Positions 1 to 11,450 of a DNA stretch of 64,000 bases are shown piece by piece. The stretch is from Ganoderma boninense. Lineage: Eukaryota > Basidiomycota > Agaricomycetes > Polyporales > Polyporaceae. Numbering within the stretch: position 1 is the first letter of the stretch; each line of letters opens with the position of its first letter. A program made the position numbers and the translations under genes. The stretch is from the NCBI GenBank assembly GCA_002900995.3, contig CM035304.1:3070823-3134822 (forward strand). Reading direction: 5' to 3'. The notes under the pieces were generated by a model that searched no databases, had not been told where the DNA came from, and worked only from the letters and a program-made list of their open reading frames with translations.

Positions 1-147
1 AGGAGCCATTCGACTGGGTAGTTCAAATCGCCAACTTGTATAGTAGCACTTAATTCGTGGACTTACTAGGGTAGTGAGACGTTGTATAGTATTTAGGACA
101 ATGAACGATGGAGGTGGTCTTGAGGTCTTGACGTTGAGGAACCCTCC

Positions 148-561
148 GCGGTCAACACCGCCAAGGGCAAGGGCGAAGACAAGACATATACAGGTGAGCT
201 GCACCACCTTGAGGTCAACACCTCAAGGTGGGGAAAGGCAGGCGATGGAACGAGAACCAGGGGTAGATGGGCAGTAGGGGGAAGAGGTAGACGGAAGAGA
301 GAGAGAGGTAGACGGAGAGGCGGATAGCGCGTCGGCCTTTGGATGCCTTATGTCAGCGATGTGGCGGTGCATTTTAAGCGCCGACTTACTTGTCTTCTGT
401 GTCGTCGGCCACCTCTTCCATCGCACCACCTACCACCACTATCCCACTCATCCATCCATCCATCCATCCATCCACAACCAATTCGCTGAGGTGTTGACCT
501 CAACGAATCTCCGTTCGTCTATCATTCTTCAAGTTCGCCGAGGTGTTGACCTCTACGAACC
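148..561. repeat. Cluster of four hairpins with a CAAC/GTTG loop
   Basis: Four short inverted repeats share the core GGTCAACACC (or its complement). They lie at 148-161 (GCGGT-CAAC-ACCGC), 205-230 (an 11-bp perfect stem around CAAC), 481-508 (ATTCG, one mismatch, TGAGGT-GTTG-ACCTCA, one mismatch, CGAAT) and 533-560 (GTTCG, mismatch, GAGGT-GTTG-ACCTC, mismatch, CGAAC). The arms change between copies while pairing is kept. The cluster lies directly upstream of the start codon at 707. The rest of 1-706 contains a CATC microsatellite near 450-473 and no supported gene. Confidence 0.7.
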
Positions 562-706
562 TCTCCGCAACATCATCTTCCCCCTTGAACGACACACCTG
601 CCTCGCCTGCCGCCCATAGTATGTACCGTTGGAAGATTGTTTCGGGCACAGACTCACAGCGTCCTGACCAGAATCCATCAACGGTCTCCCCCCTGCTCCG
701 CACCAA

Positions 707-3575
707 ATGTCACAAGGCGCATCTGCTGGATCCAAGGTAGTAACTCCATTCAAAGGATAACATTTGACTTTTACTGAGCCGGTGTTTCAGCTCAGCGTTT
801 TCGTACACGAGGGGCTGGTGTATACATCCCCCACGAGAACGGTGTTTCCTCCCAGAGGCCCTCCACCAGTTCACGACAGATCGGGCATACCTCCGTCGTC
901 GAGTTGGTTGTACTGCTCATGGGCGAAGAGGGACTATTTAGAACTAGCTTTCTATCCCACTTCAGCCCGGCTCCTGGGGTCAGCCTTCCGATCCCTCCAG
1001 TTCTATCGCCAAGACGTGATTCCATTGGAGGTCCGTCAGCCACAGCCCACCGCACCCTTGGAGTACCGTACTCCCCATGCCGACGAATGGATGCAACTCG
1101 AGAGGACATTGGTAGAGGTCCGTAATCACCTCCAAAACCATCCAATGGCTCCTGTCCTCGTTACGCTGGAAAAGCGGCATGTTTCCGGGCCCTCATCTGA
1201 GGGGTACAGTACTTGGTCCACGAATAGGGAAGCTGCTCAGCGCAGTGCTTTCTTCGCGCGAAGGAAGTTTTTGTACCATGTCGCCATCATTTCCTTCCAT
1301 ATCGCTGCATTGTGGTCCCTCGGGGGCGACCCACATCTCTGGTACGCGTACCTTCTAGAGAAAAGAGTACAAGCTTCTGTCCTAGACAGCCTCTCGGCAA
1401 GCGTCATCGCGGACTTCACCTCCCGCAATCCTCGATCGGGTCTCTTCGTCAAGCCCAATGAATGCACCTGGATGACCTACCTCCCCGCCCTTGTCCTTGC
1501 TAATGTCCCCATATTCATTTGCTGGGGCCCAGTGCACTCTCCAATTCCCGCGCCTACGGGGTTTACGAAGCTCAGACCATCCCCCGCGGACATTTCGGCA
1601 GCACAGGAGCTCTCAGTTGCTGTCCTTGCCACAAGCGACACTAGCGACATCCATTCCTCCAGTACCTCCAGTGCTTATACACCAAACAGTGCGCCGCGTT
1701 TCTTACTGACGGACACTCCTGGGAAGTTCTTTGCCGCGCGTGCAGCATACCGCGCTGCTCGTGTTTGCATTGAGACTGAAGAAGAGAAGAAGGCCCGCTT
1801 ATCTCGAGAGAAACGCGCAACCCAGTACATGTACGGTCAGGATGGAGTCTTCGAGTGGGACTACGACCACGAGAAGATGCAGTGGCGACGAGAGAAAGTT
1901 GCTAGGCAGGATCGCCAGAATATTTGGTCTGGGTACTCCCGGCAGCACAAACGTTACGACCCCGTCACTAAAGAGTGGGATCTAGCGTGGTTTCTAGGTA
2001 GCTCTGGTCAGGACGCCCACGATCCCGAGGAGTTGGATGAGCAAGAGGATGCAGACCATTCTTCAAACCCCTTCTTCCGCAACGAAGACTATGAGCTCGC
2101 CCCTTCCCCTCCTCCTGACCTGCTCACTCGTCAAGAAGCATACGAGGACGCCATGGAGGTATCAAGCACGGACCCCGTGTCGGTATCTGCGATCGCCCCT
2201 GGACTGCGCGCAGCGCCGCGCGCCACGACGATCACTCGATCGCGCGCATTGGAGGCAACCACCTGGATTCCCACCTCGTCGACCGCATGGATGCCTCGCG
2301 GGGTCACTGCGCCGACGACGACATGAACCCTGGAGCCCGGCGAAATTGCGGGCGACGAAGAATGGCGCCCGAGATTCCCAAGGTTCATTGGGGTGCTGAT
2401 GCAGCGTCATCTTTTCCGATGGGGAGCATCAGCATCAGACCTCCCAACTGTACCAGCCAAGAAAAATCTGACCTGGTCCGACGCATGCAAAGTCGTTGGA
2501 TATCTCCCGACTCCGCAAATCAAGGAAGCTCTTGACGCTGAGAAGTTGGAGGGATCGACCACCTTCGCGCACTGGGTCTCATGTGTTGTCCAAGGCACCG
2601 CCCTTCCTGTGGATTGGTGCCTCTTGGCCCCCAAGTCGCCTCACAAGCTTCGAGATCTCTTACGAACCTCAGACGTCCGGATCTTCCACATTGACGATCC
2701 CCATACACAGCTCCGGCTGTGGTGTTTAGATGATCGGCAGAATGGAAGGTATATGCGAACATGGTTTGTGGCCGTGGAGAACGCTTCAACGGCTCTGGCA
2801 GTGGCCATGAGTTCCCGATCAATCGATGAAGCTGTCCATTGGATGCTCATATCAGGTATGGATCATGGTTTTTCAAGCGAAGCATTGTGCTAATAGATGC
2901 TCAGGCGTCAAGTTTAGAACCCTCATGTATTCGGCGAGGGTTACCACCCTGATCAAACAAGGGCGAACCATGATGAACATCCACCTCCACCATCGGCTCC
3001 TTATGCGCCCCATAAACTATGAATTCACAGCAGCCGATTTTCACGCGTACGAAGAAGTCCGCGACTACTTCTTGCGAGCCAATCCCCGTGTTGGACGTGC
3101 CGCATTGCTAGCTGGCGGAATCATCTGGCGATTGGCGATCGAGAGCGTCGACCAAGGCCTTGTTTTAGACGGTCCGGACGCCATCAATGCCGCTGTTGAA
3201 ACGACCTTCGCTCTTCGTGACAACGCCGACAACATCTTCGTGGACGATCAGCTCGCCGTCCATGACATCCATGTTATCATCGGGACCTACATTCGGGAGC
3301 CACAAAACCGGCACAATTTAGAAGGGTCTGGGTATCCAGGGTGGTGGCCTGGCTCCGGTCACTTCGATGGTTCAGCTCTGGACTCGGGATGGTGGTCTCC
3401 TGTTGCAGAATCCTGGTATTGTGATCTCCGAGCAGAGTATCGCGCCGGGCGTGGTCAGCCTAGAACCGGCTCCCAATGGCGCAATACTCTGAGGAACAGA
3501 GACAAACGGGCTCGCATTTTTACGGAGAACAGCAAGGAGTCTGCATCAGTGTTCCTACGTGGCGTCTCGACATGA
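707..3575 (+). CDS. Uncharacterised Agaricomycete-type protein, possibly disrupted
   Basis: Function unknown. Three exons are supported: 707-736 (starts MSQGASAGSK), 791-2855 and 2905-3575. The introns are 737-790 (54 bp, ends TTTCAG) and 2856-2904 (49 bp, ends CTCAG), and both junctions keep frame. The protein has a hydrophobic stretch near residues 210-240 (ICWGP region), an acidic and Tyr/Trp-rich middle (SGYSRQHKRYDPVTKEWD) and a Trp/Gly-rich C-terminal part. The overall style matches large lineage-specific families in polypore genomes, but I cannot name a domain. Anomaly: exon 2 has an in-frame TGA at 2324-2326, yet the same frame is clearly coding on both sides. Between about 2222 and 2340 a neighbouring frame also reads well. 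This could be two close frameshifts, a longer intron starting near 2159, or a nonsense mutation. A GTAAGT site at 3577 lies just after the stop, so a spliced 3' UTR is possible. Confidence 0.6.
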
Positions 3576-3944
3576 AGTAAGTCACTCATAATTCTACAAC
3601 TACAACAATTGTTAACACCAACACTCCTTTGAACAGGCAACGTTACTTGGAGTCCTCGTCAAGGCATTCTAGGCTGATGTTTTTGAGAAACCGCGGACAG
3701 CTTTGCCTCCTGACACGCTTGTAATCTCTCATGTTCGGCACACTCTTCTTGTAGCATCCGTAGTATCACTCTTGTAGCAATCATAGCATCACGCATATTG
3801 TTTCGAAAATGTATCGAAAAATAAAGTCCATTTCGCGATATAAGTACATGATCGAGATCGAGAACATTCACAACGTGCTAACAATGTACGATATCCTTCC
3901 CGCAAGACATCCGTGTCCTGGAAAACCTGTGCAAGACAATAGCG

Positions 3945-4102
3945 ATGCAGACGGGGACGACGATGCCGACGATGCCGAAGACGGGGACGACGATGGCGAT
4001 GATGGCGAAGACGGGGACGACGATGGCGATGATGGCGAAGACGGGGACGACGACGATGCCGACGATGCCGAAGACGGGGACGACGATGCCGATGACGACG
4101 GT
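3945..4102. repeat. 30-bp GAC-rich tandem repeat
   Basis: Imperfect 30-33 bp units built from GAAGACGGGGACGACGATGG-like sequence start at about 3977, 4007, 4037 and 4070. The array abuts the stop codon of the kinase-like gene on the minus strand, so it forms that gene's 3' flank. Both strands stay open (poly-Asp/Gly on +, Val/Ile-rich on -), but that is a by-product of the repeat and I do not call a gene here. Nothing else was recognised between 3576 and 3944. Confidence 0.8.
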
Positions 4103-6461
4103 CAATCCTTAATAGGGACCATTCTAACCAGCCACTGTAGCGACAGGCTGTCTGACATTTTCCGCATCGAGTTGCGGGTTGAGCGCACGACCTGCTGGCC
4201 CGCGGCGGGGAGTGGGACACTCAACCCGTTCAGCTCATCAAGCGTCCATTGGAATCTGTCGTTGTCATGTTCCTTCCTGATGGGCATCGATACTAGGCGT
4301 TTCGGATCGCCTGGCCACCTGACCAACGGATTGAGGGACGGAGGATACTCCGCAACGCCTACGACGTCAGCCGAGTCGAAGTCGATGAGGTATGCATGTC
4401 CGTCGCTGATGATGATGTTCGGCTGGCGGACGTCGCCGTGGACGATATCTGCGGCATGTAAGACTTGAAGCGCATTGCCAATATCCCGCTCGACGATCTG
4501 GATGTCCTCCGGCTCGCGCTCCCTGGGGTGGGCATCTGTGCGGCCAAACGGTACAGACAACTCAGCCATGACAACCATGGTGTAGCCCACGAGGATTTCG
4601 TGGCACCAGAATAACTTCGGCGCCAAGGGAGGGTTATGACGCGCAAGAAGATTGTGTGCGGCCGCGCCATACTTGCCCGGAACAATTTTGATGTAGACCG
4701 AGATCCCGGGCTCGACGTTTGAATCAGGCGGAAATATGACGCCTCTGTAGAGTGAGCGTCCAGGATGCTTCGAGGTGTCGATGTTGTTGAGGAAGTGTAG
4801 GTCCAAGGATGCAAGATGATCGACAACTTCAGGAGGAGGACGGGGGATGAGGCAGTCCAGGAGGGCCAATGGCTGGGGAAAGAGAAAAGGGGCGGTGGGA
4901 GGCCTCGTCGAGCCATGGAGACAGGCATAGAAGTCGCACAACTTCCTCACAGTGTTCCGGATGATCTGTAACTTGAGGGCGACTCGGTGGCGCTGCCGGG
5001 CAGTCAAATCCAACCTGAGGCTGGCGTCGAAGAGCCGTGAGCCATGGATCTCTGCGCCAAAATACATGCCCCAGACTCTCATATCAGTCCCCTCTATCGA
5101 CAGCATCAACATAGGGCAGGCGGTCAACCGCATGAAGTTACGAAGATCCTGTGGAATGTACGTCAGTACGTGTGAAGGGACGATCGCATTACTCATCTTA
5201 CCGGCCGTAACGCGAGCAAGCGTTGTAGCGCACAAAAGTTCTGGAGTATTGAGTCGCCCCCGGCGCCACGGCGTTTCTTGCCCTCCCCACTAAAGGGAAT
5301 GCACAACCAGCCATGAGCAGTGAGACAAAATGCCACCCAATCGATCTCGGTCGCTGGGCGATTATTCCTGTCTGGAACCACAAAGTGCAGTTCAATCTTG
5401 ACGAAGTCAAGAAGTTGTTGAAGAATTTCAACGACGGCCTTGTTGAGGGCCTTCTCAGTGTCGTACTTCATGTTAACGGTATTGATCAGCTGAGAGGCAG
5501 TGCGCTTGACATTGAAGCCATCGTCATCGAGGCTCAGCTCAAGCTCGACGAGGTCAGGGTGGGCGAGCAGGTTGTGGGCTTCGGCGAAGATGGGGACGAG
5601 CACCTTGGGGTTGACACCGTAGTCACTGCGGGTGCACAGGCCATTAGAGATGGGCGTTCGTCTCTTCTGTTCGTCGGTCCACCACGACGCATCTGTCGAC
5701 ACCTTGGACGGCGCTGCCAGCTTCAAATTGACCCTGTTTTTCACGTCCGCCTGCACGGAGTCCATGTAGTCCATGCGCTCTGATCAAGAAATTGTATCAG
5801 TGGCTGACAACCGACAGGCCATAATCACATACGCTGGGCGAGCTCTTTGGCATTTTCAAGGAATTGCGGCACGAATGAAGCCGTCGGCTCGAACGAATCT
5901 TCAAATAAGATGTCAATGTCTGTAGGATCAGGCCATGCAATTTGACATACCGCTTATCAAGACGTACCACCGGACCTGAGTAGGGTCGTGCGACTCGGCC
6001 CAGAACGAAAGTAAAGAACCGCCCTCTACGGCGTTGGAGGACATGTTGTAGCCAATTTTCCAATACCATTGCGCGGCCAAGCGACTGTACTCGCTAGGGT
6101 TGACCTCTGCGATGGGATTGCCAGGCGGAACCTCCGGGTTGATGGGGAAAGCGTCCTCCTGCCAACCATGAATACTAGATGAGGGGGACCGAACCACATT
6201 GCGCACCTCTCTCAAGTACCGAAGTGACAGTAGCTTCTTCATCTGCTTGCTCCCCTCCTTCATATCCGTTGTTAACCTTCTCCGTTGGTCCCTGAGGAAA
6301 CGCGTGACGAACTCCGCGGCCGCGTCGAGGATGTCATCGGCGTCGAGTTCTTCATACGACTTGTTGAACGTGAGCTCCATATGGAACGGCTCTGCGTTGA
6401 GCATCGCGCTGATCATCGTGGAGACCATATCTGCGGTGATGGGTGGGAAGTGCGATGTGCG
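4102..6461 (-). CDS. Kinase-like protein with HGD/DFD catalytic motifs
   Basis: This is a probable protein-kinase-fold protein with a long N-terminal region of unknown function. The C-terminal 200 residues carry a catalytic loop HGDVRQPNI and a metal-binding LIDFDSAD, in the right order and spacing. HGD replaces the classical HRD, as in many basidiomycete kinase-like expansions. Supported introns are 5149-5201 (53 bp, branch GTACTGAC, joining ...LLALRP to DLRNFMRL in frame) and 6159-6206 (48 bp). A junction near 5775-5830 and a very short one at 5920-5950 (31 bp) are also needed to keep frame. The start is uncertain. The first usable Met is at 6428 (MVSTMISAML), but coding character continues upstream through a probable intron at 6462-6538 into an exon near 6539-6600 where I see no Met. 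The last exon ends next to the GAC repeat. A hairpin cluster sits just upstream. Confidence 0.65.
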
Positions 6462-6638
6462 CTGGACATCGAGAGCGAGGACGTGAGGGAAGACAATTGA
6501 GACATTTGATTATCAGGACTTGCTGTTTCGCGACGTACCTTTGTTTTCCTTCCGGCACTGAGCGCTGCTTCACCCGACTCCGCTTGGTTTGAGGGAAGGG
6601 CGGCGGTGACCGACGATCGATAAGCAGACTAGAGGACC

Positions 6639-6987
6639 CTCCGATGGTCAACACCAAAGGAGAGGGCAGCAGCAGGGCAGGGGGGGGGTGCGGATAGCAG
6701 GGGTCGGATGCCGCGGTCAACACCGCGACGTCCAGCGAGGAGGAGGAGGGAGGAAGGAGCAATACCTCACCAGAGGGGATGAGATGGAAGACAAGGTGGG
6801 GGTTCGGCGGGAAAGCGCTCGTCGTGCTGACAGACAAACTCCCACGAGGCACAGCCTCGTGGGGGGGGGGTGTCGAGCCAATCCTACCCGCTCTCGCACA
6901 TCCCAGCGTGTGTCGTGGTGTAGACCCGACACACTATCCCACTCTCCTTCCACCTGCCCAGTGTATCGTGGTGTAGACCCGATACAC
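6639..6987. repeat. Second hairpin cluster with co-varying arms
   Basis: Two members share the CAAC-loop design of the cluster near position 500: 6639-6662 (CTCC, 2-nt bulge, TGGT-CAAC-ACCA, 2-nt bulge, GGAG) and 6706-6733 (GGATG, bulge, CGCGGT-CAAC-ACCGCG, bulge, CGTCC). Then come a perfect 10-bp stem with an ACA loop at 6841-6863 and two copies of a related form. The latter are 6908-6934 (GTGTGTCG...CGACACAC) and 6961-6987 (GTGTATCG...CGATACAC), both around TGGTGTAGACC. The G-to-A change in one arm is matched in the other. The cluster lies upstream of the minus-strand kinase-like gene. Confidence 0.75.
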
Positions 6988-8192
6988 TTCCCGATTTGTT
7001 TCCCCCACGTCTCAAGTATCGTAGTCGAGCCGATGCCTGGTGTCAGCCGACTCTTGGATTTCCAAGTACTTTGCGCTCGAAACGTACACAGTACTAGTTC
7101 TCGTCAAGTCACCACCGCGGCGGTAAGCACTCATCACGCCAAGATCCATCGTCGGCCTAGAAACTAATCCCAACATATAGAATCTCTCAACCATTTCTAC
7201 GGGCCGGGAAAACTGCCTTCCTCTCCCTGCTACATTTCCGAGAGCTCCGCGCGCAGACCCACCAGGCTGTTCCATCATGTCCACCTCGGGCGACGCGAAC
7301 ACGGTCAGCGGCACATTCATGTTCAGGTCGGCCGCCCCCGCGCGTTCGCGATGGAGGTAGGAGCAAACGCGAACTCGCGTGTCTGAAGGAAGGGGGGCGC
7401 CATGCCCGCGAACACTGTCCTCTCGCCCAGAGATCCGGAGCGCCCTATCTGAGGACTTATAGGGACGAGCCAGACTGCTGCGCTGTCTTGATAGGCATTG
7501 CGTGCATGCGTCACTATGGAGAAATAGATTTGCATCAGCTCAACAAAGGGCCCGTCGAGATCCATCCGCTAAGCTCACCACTCAACATCCTTGGAGGCCT
7601 CCAGGAGGACCCTCGATCCACGGCTCCACCGCCTCGCTCTCGACCCAGCACCCCCTCGTCCCTCAGCCTCGTCGCCCAGCTCGGCTTTCTCAGCCAGCTC
7701 CGCTCCAGCACGACCATAAGGGCCCATGCAGAACTAGGGGGTTAGCAAGGAGGGGAGTAGCGTTAACGCAGGTGCCGGGGTAGACAGGAACGCAGGGAAG
7801 ACGAGAGGGAGCACCACGCTAACGCGTTCGTGTAACGCTCCCAGTTCGTGTAACGCTCCCACTGCGGTAGCTTGTGCTTCGGCGACGTAACGTTCACTGT
7901 CTTGTCCTTTCGTAATGTCACCTTCCAAGCAGACAAATGGAGGTGCAACGCTCCATTGGATTTATAGGACCAATGTCTTTGCCGGCCTATGGTGCGCTTT
8001 GAATGTTGTTTTTGACATATCAAAACATATGTATATGTCCATACTTTCTCGGGATCACACCACCCAGTCCTGGGCCCCAACTTTCTCGCACAGAAGAAGA
8101 TTTCAACAAGGGCGCCCTCCTTCTCCTCCTTCCTTTCATCCACCACCATCTCCTCACTCCAGCTTCTCCCCCTCATTCACAACAACTTCACA
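6988..8192. other. Gene-poor stretch with an 18-bp tandem duplication
   Basis: No gene model could be supported. A weak minus-strand candidate opens at about 7701 (MGPYGRAGAELAEK) with a GTGAGC donor near 7590, but its continuation is unclear. An 18-bp unit GTTCGTGTAACGCTCCCA is repeated exactly twice at 7826-7843 and 7844-7861. The final 250 bases hold a CCAAT box near 7968 and an AT-rich stretch near 8020. These could serve the small gene that starts at 8193. Confidence 0.5.
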
Positions 8193-8501
8193 ATGCTTCC
8201 AATTGTCATTCAGAACATCATCAAGTACATGGTATGTTGCCACCTCTCTCAGCTCTCTCTGTGGCTCAATACTGACCTATTACAGCCTATTATGGCCTTC
8301 CAGGGCCTGCAGGCTGGGCGCGACCAGGCGCGTCGCTCCTCCACTCCCCCTGGGTGCGTTGATACGTTCTGGAGCCGCCGTTCGCGCCTGTACTAACTCG
8401 CCTACAGCCCGGTGAAGCGTTCAGCTCACGCGTCGCCGCGCCAGAACACGGCGATCCAGGCGAAGAACGCGACCAGCGCGAACAAGGGCGGCGCCGCGTG
8501 A
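8193..8501 (+). CDS. Small spliced gene, about 66 aa, unknown function
   Basis: Function unknown. Three short exons are joined by two introns of 54 bp: 8193-8231, 8286-8353 and 8408-8501, with introns 8232-8285 (GTATGT...TTACAG, branch ACTGAC) and 8354-8407 (GTGCGT...CTACAG, branch TACTAAC). Both junctions preserve frame and the reading ends in TGA at 8499-8501. The product starts MLPIVIQNIIKYM, continues through a mildly hydrophobic stretch (PIMAFQGLQAG) and ends in a polar, basic, Ala/Asn-rich tail (KNATSANKGGAA). The N-terminal 22 residues could be an amphipathic or membrane-anchoring helix. Because every exon is short, an ORF scan alone would miss it. The near-perfect splice motifs are the main evidence. 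I cannot name a family. Confidence 0.7.
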
Positions 8502-8763
8502 GGCATCCGGCGGGCACTCAGCGGGTGGTCGGCGCGTCGAGAGCGGGCGCGGTGTTTCTTGAAACCTTTGTCGAGTTGTAGAGCCAGGATGTCGAATTGT
8601 AATGGGTCGAAAATGTTGACGCGAACGTTGTCGTCTTTCTGACGTTTTCCCGGCCGTAAAAATCGACATCGTATTGAATGGTAAGCTTTTCTTGGAACTT
8701 CAAAGTCCCGATGACGTCGGGCGTATCGTAGAACGTGACGCCTTGCGTCACATTGTAACGGTG

Positions 8764-8903
8764 GTGAGCGGCCCGATGAGCGGGAGACGAAGGGCCGATA
8801 AGCGGCAGGTAAGCGGCCGATGAGCGAGACGAGACGAGCGGCCGATGAGTGGGAGATGAGCGGGAGACGAGCGGCCGATGAGCGGGAGACGAGCGGCCGA
8901 TCA
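8764..8903. repeat. Degenerate minisatellite (GAGCGGCCGATGAGCGGGAGAC)
   Basis: About six imperfect copies of a 20-24 bp unit resembling GAGCGGCCGATGAGCGGGAG lie in tandem, with the most regular copies at the right end. Several frames remain open through it on both strands because of composition; none is treated as coding. Confidence 0.75.
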
Positions 8904-9190
8904 TCTCCCGACAACCGAAAATCCGGATTAAAGCTGAAATGTTGACCGCGTTTACAGGTGAATCGACATTTCATATGTTGATTTACATTTGGGCCCAGAT
9001 AATCTTTCAAATGTTGGCCCGCACCACGGTTGCAACGTTGTCTTGACTTTTCTTCCAGGGAACAATTCAATTGCTGAATGCAATGTTGCGCGGCGCAACA
9101 TGCAGGAGAACATAAGAAATTTTAAACCGGCTCAAGTCCCGGATTAAATTTCAAACATTAAGTGATTCAACATTCGTTACATTGTTTTTA

Positions 9191-9312
9191 GAATTCTATT
9201 CTAACAGGCATGTTGGTCCGGTCCAATACATGACGAAACCCCCGAAGTGAATGAACCTTACCTCGCCGCGCGCGAAGTCGTGATACTGAATTCTATTCTA
9301 ACAGGCATGTTG
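9191..9312. repeat. 25-bp direct repeat, 97 bp apart
   Basis: A 25-bp sequence beginning GAATTCTATTCTAACAGGCA occurs at 9191-9215 and again at 9288-9312. No target-site duplication or inverted end was seen. Across 8904-10269 no gene could be supported, apart from a short open fragment near 9600-9690 on the plus strand (LEQYEGFLLADV) that may be a gene remnant. Confidence 0.6.
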
Positions 9313-10269
9313 ATCCATGAGCTCGGGATCGCAAGTAGCAGGGCCTATCTGGGCTATAAACACAGCTCGGTTTGCTACTCGCCGAACCAGTCCCCAACCC
9401 CATGCGCTAGACAACATCGCCTTCGTCGAGATCCCCCCACCACGAACGCTGAGCGCTGAACGTCGATCTCACCTAGATGTGACAGAACCTGCGCATTTGC
9501 ATAGTTCGGCGCCTTTCCGGAGGATGGCAGAGGTGGGGGCACGTCGCAGATTGACAGCTCAGCTATAGTATGAAGCCAGCGCGAACACAGCCGGGCAAAC
9601 CGACGCCGGCTCGAACAGTATGAAGGCTTCCTCCTGGCAGACGTCATCTCCGAGGAGGCAACCATGCACTTCATCTGTACCCAGAGTAAGCCCTCTCTGC
9701 TTCTCTCCCCTGGCATCCCCGTGGTCGTCTCCATGCAGATCTTCTCCTCCCTCCTCTCCCAGTTTCCGCCCTCGCTCTCGCCCCCGAAGGCGCCTTCCGG
9801 GGAGTCTCGCTGCTGGTGACGCTGCAGAATGGCAAGCGAGAGAGACGCTGTTCCTCGGGGACTGCTTGATCAACGCGGCTCAGGTGTTGAACGTTGAACG
9901 GCGGCATCGCCAGCGAGAGTGCTAGCAACACGTGCACGGCAACGGTTACGGTCACGACATCAAATGCGCATGGCAGCTGCCTCGCGCTGGGGCCATCAAC
10001 GAGGTCAATTCGCATTTCTCTAATGGCATGGAGTGCACACCATGACTCGTGCAAGCTTGCATAAAGTGATTGACAAACGCGAGCACATTTGTGAACGGTA
10101 TAAATCCTTCAGCATGATCCTGGGCTACGTCAACACATCTACGCATTCACGGCAGTACTTCCTTGGGACAATTGCACGACTCTGCTGGCGTCGTCGAAAG
10201 TATCCACACTCGCACCGAAGGGCTCGGACTCACTCAGGCTCTGTCGGACGTGCTTCGACTGTGACATCT

Positions 10270-10634
10270 TCAAGACGTGAATCCGACGTCGGGGCTGATG
10301 AACATCGTGACGAGGAGCGAGGTGGATGCCATCGAGTATATGGCCACGGACTGGATGGCCTCGAAGGCCCGGCGGTACCGCACGAAGTTGAAGATCGCGC
10401 GGTAGTGCCACCTCCAGTGGTCTTGTGCCTCGGGGCTCTTGGAGTCGTCCGGTCCAACCTCCCTGACACCCTTTTCCTTTAGGACACGATCACCAGTGCG
10501 GCAGTCAGTCAACCAGGACGTCCCCTGTGGCGTAACGACCGCTAGCACTCGAACATTCTCACCTTCGCCAGCTGCTGGAGGGCTGCGCGTTTCATCGTTT
10601 GGATGGCGTGCCTATCCATTGTGTTCATTTCCAT
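10270..10634 (-). CDS. Candidate small gene, about 108 aa, unknown function
   Basis: Function unknown. Exon 1 (10634-10563) begins MEMNTMDRHAIQTMKRAALQ and exon 2 (10524-10270) continues GTSWLTDCRTGDRVLKEKG. They are joined across a 38-bp GTGAGA...CCACAG intron in phase 0, and the stop is TGA at 10270-10272. Residues 60-80 are aromatic and basic (HWRWHYRAIFNFVRYRR), followed by a hydrophobic segment (SVAIYSMASTSLLVTMFI) that could be a membrane helix or part of a fold. The unusually short intron lowers confidence. It may also be the surviving piece of a larger gene. Nothing comparable occurs elsewhere in the window. Confidence 0.4.
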
Positions 10635-11450
10635 AGTCGACGGCGGCCGGTATAGATGGAGGACAGAGCAAGAGGCGACCTGGACACACACAGAGAGAGG
10701 AGGTAGTAGTAGATGGAGAACAGGTTAGCGCTCCACCGTCAACCAGATCTCTCTCATTTATCTCAGCAGCCGGCAGACAAATGCCGCTCGTGGTTTGCCC
10801 ACAACCCCAGATCGTTGGGTTTCCGCCAAAGCCATGGCGACTGGCCGTGTCCCGCTTTGTGAGCGGGGTAATTGCCGCTCCCTTTGTCAGTAGTTTATGA
10901 AATCCCAGTCGAACAATTGTGAAGCAGTGCAATGAACCTGGATGCACATAAGGAAATTTGAGCCCCCAGGTTGCTGGATGCAACTGTCTCAGACGGCGAT
11001 GACTTGGTTCTCCAGCTCTGAGCCTGTGAAATTACAGAAGTACTTATTTCTTGCTCATACAGCGGTGAGAGTAGGTAAGGGGAGATGTGCACGATTTTCG
11101 CGCGTTGCCAGCTCGTTCCTGCCACAAGGGTGGGACAATGTCGATGCGTTATAGTCAGTATCATAAGGAATTTCGTGCAGCATATGTGTGAGATACGAGA
11201 AGAAATGCGATGGACGTGGATGTTACAGGGCCCAAAGACAACTATGCCGAGGTACAGTAGATGAGAGCAGCGTCGACAGCGATGAGAAATGGATGTGCAT
11301 GATGAGTGTCCGGGAATAATTGAGTCATTACGACAGCGCGAGTAAGAGATGGGAGGGAAGTGGGCAGACCTAAGATCCTGTGAAGCAAGCACACGACGGA
11401 CGACAAGGGACTAGTTAGAAACTAGTCGGAAGAGAACATCTGGTCCGCAC
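10635..11450. other. Intergenic, no gene recognised
   Basis: I see no supported exon, RNA gene or repeat in this stretch. It lies between the small gene on its left and the 3' end of the minus-strand FunK1 gene on its right. Confidence 0.4.

Noticed and set aside
3809..4468. Plus-strand frame rich in Asp/Gly over the GAC repeat
   Set aside because: It is antisense to the kinase-like gene's end and is explained by the repeat; codon structure outside the repeat is poor.
5313..5783. 156-codon plus-strand frame opposite the kinase-like gene
   Set aside because: The minus strand in the same place joins by clean introns to a kinase domain, so the plus frame is a shadow.
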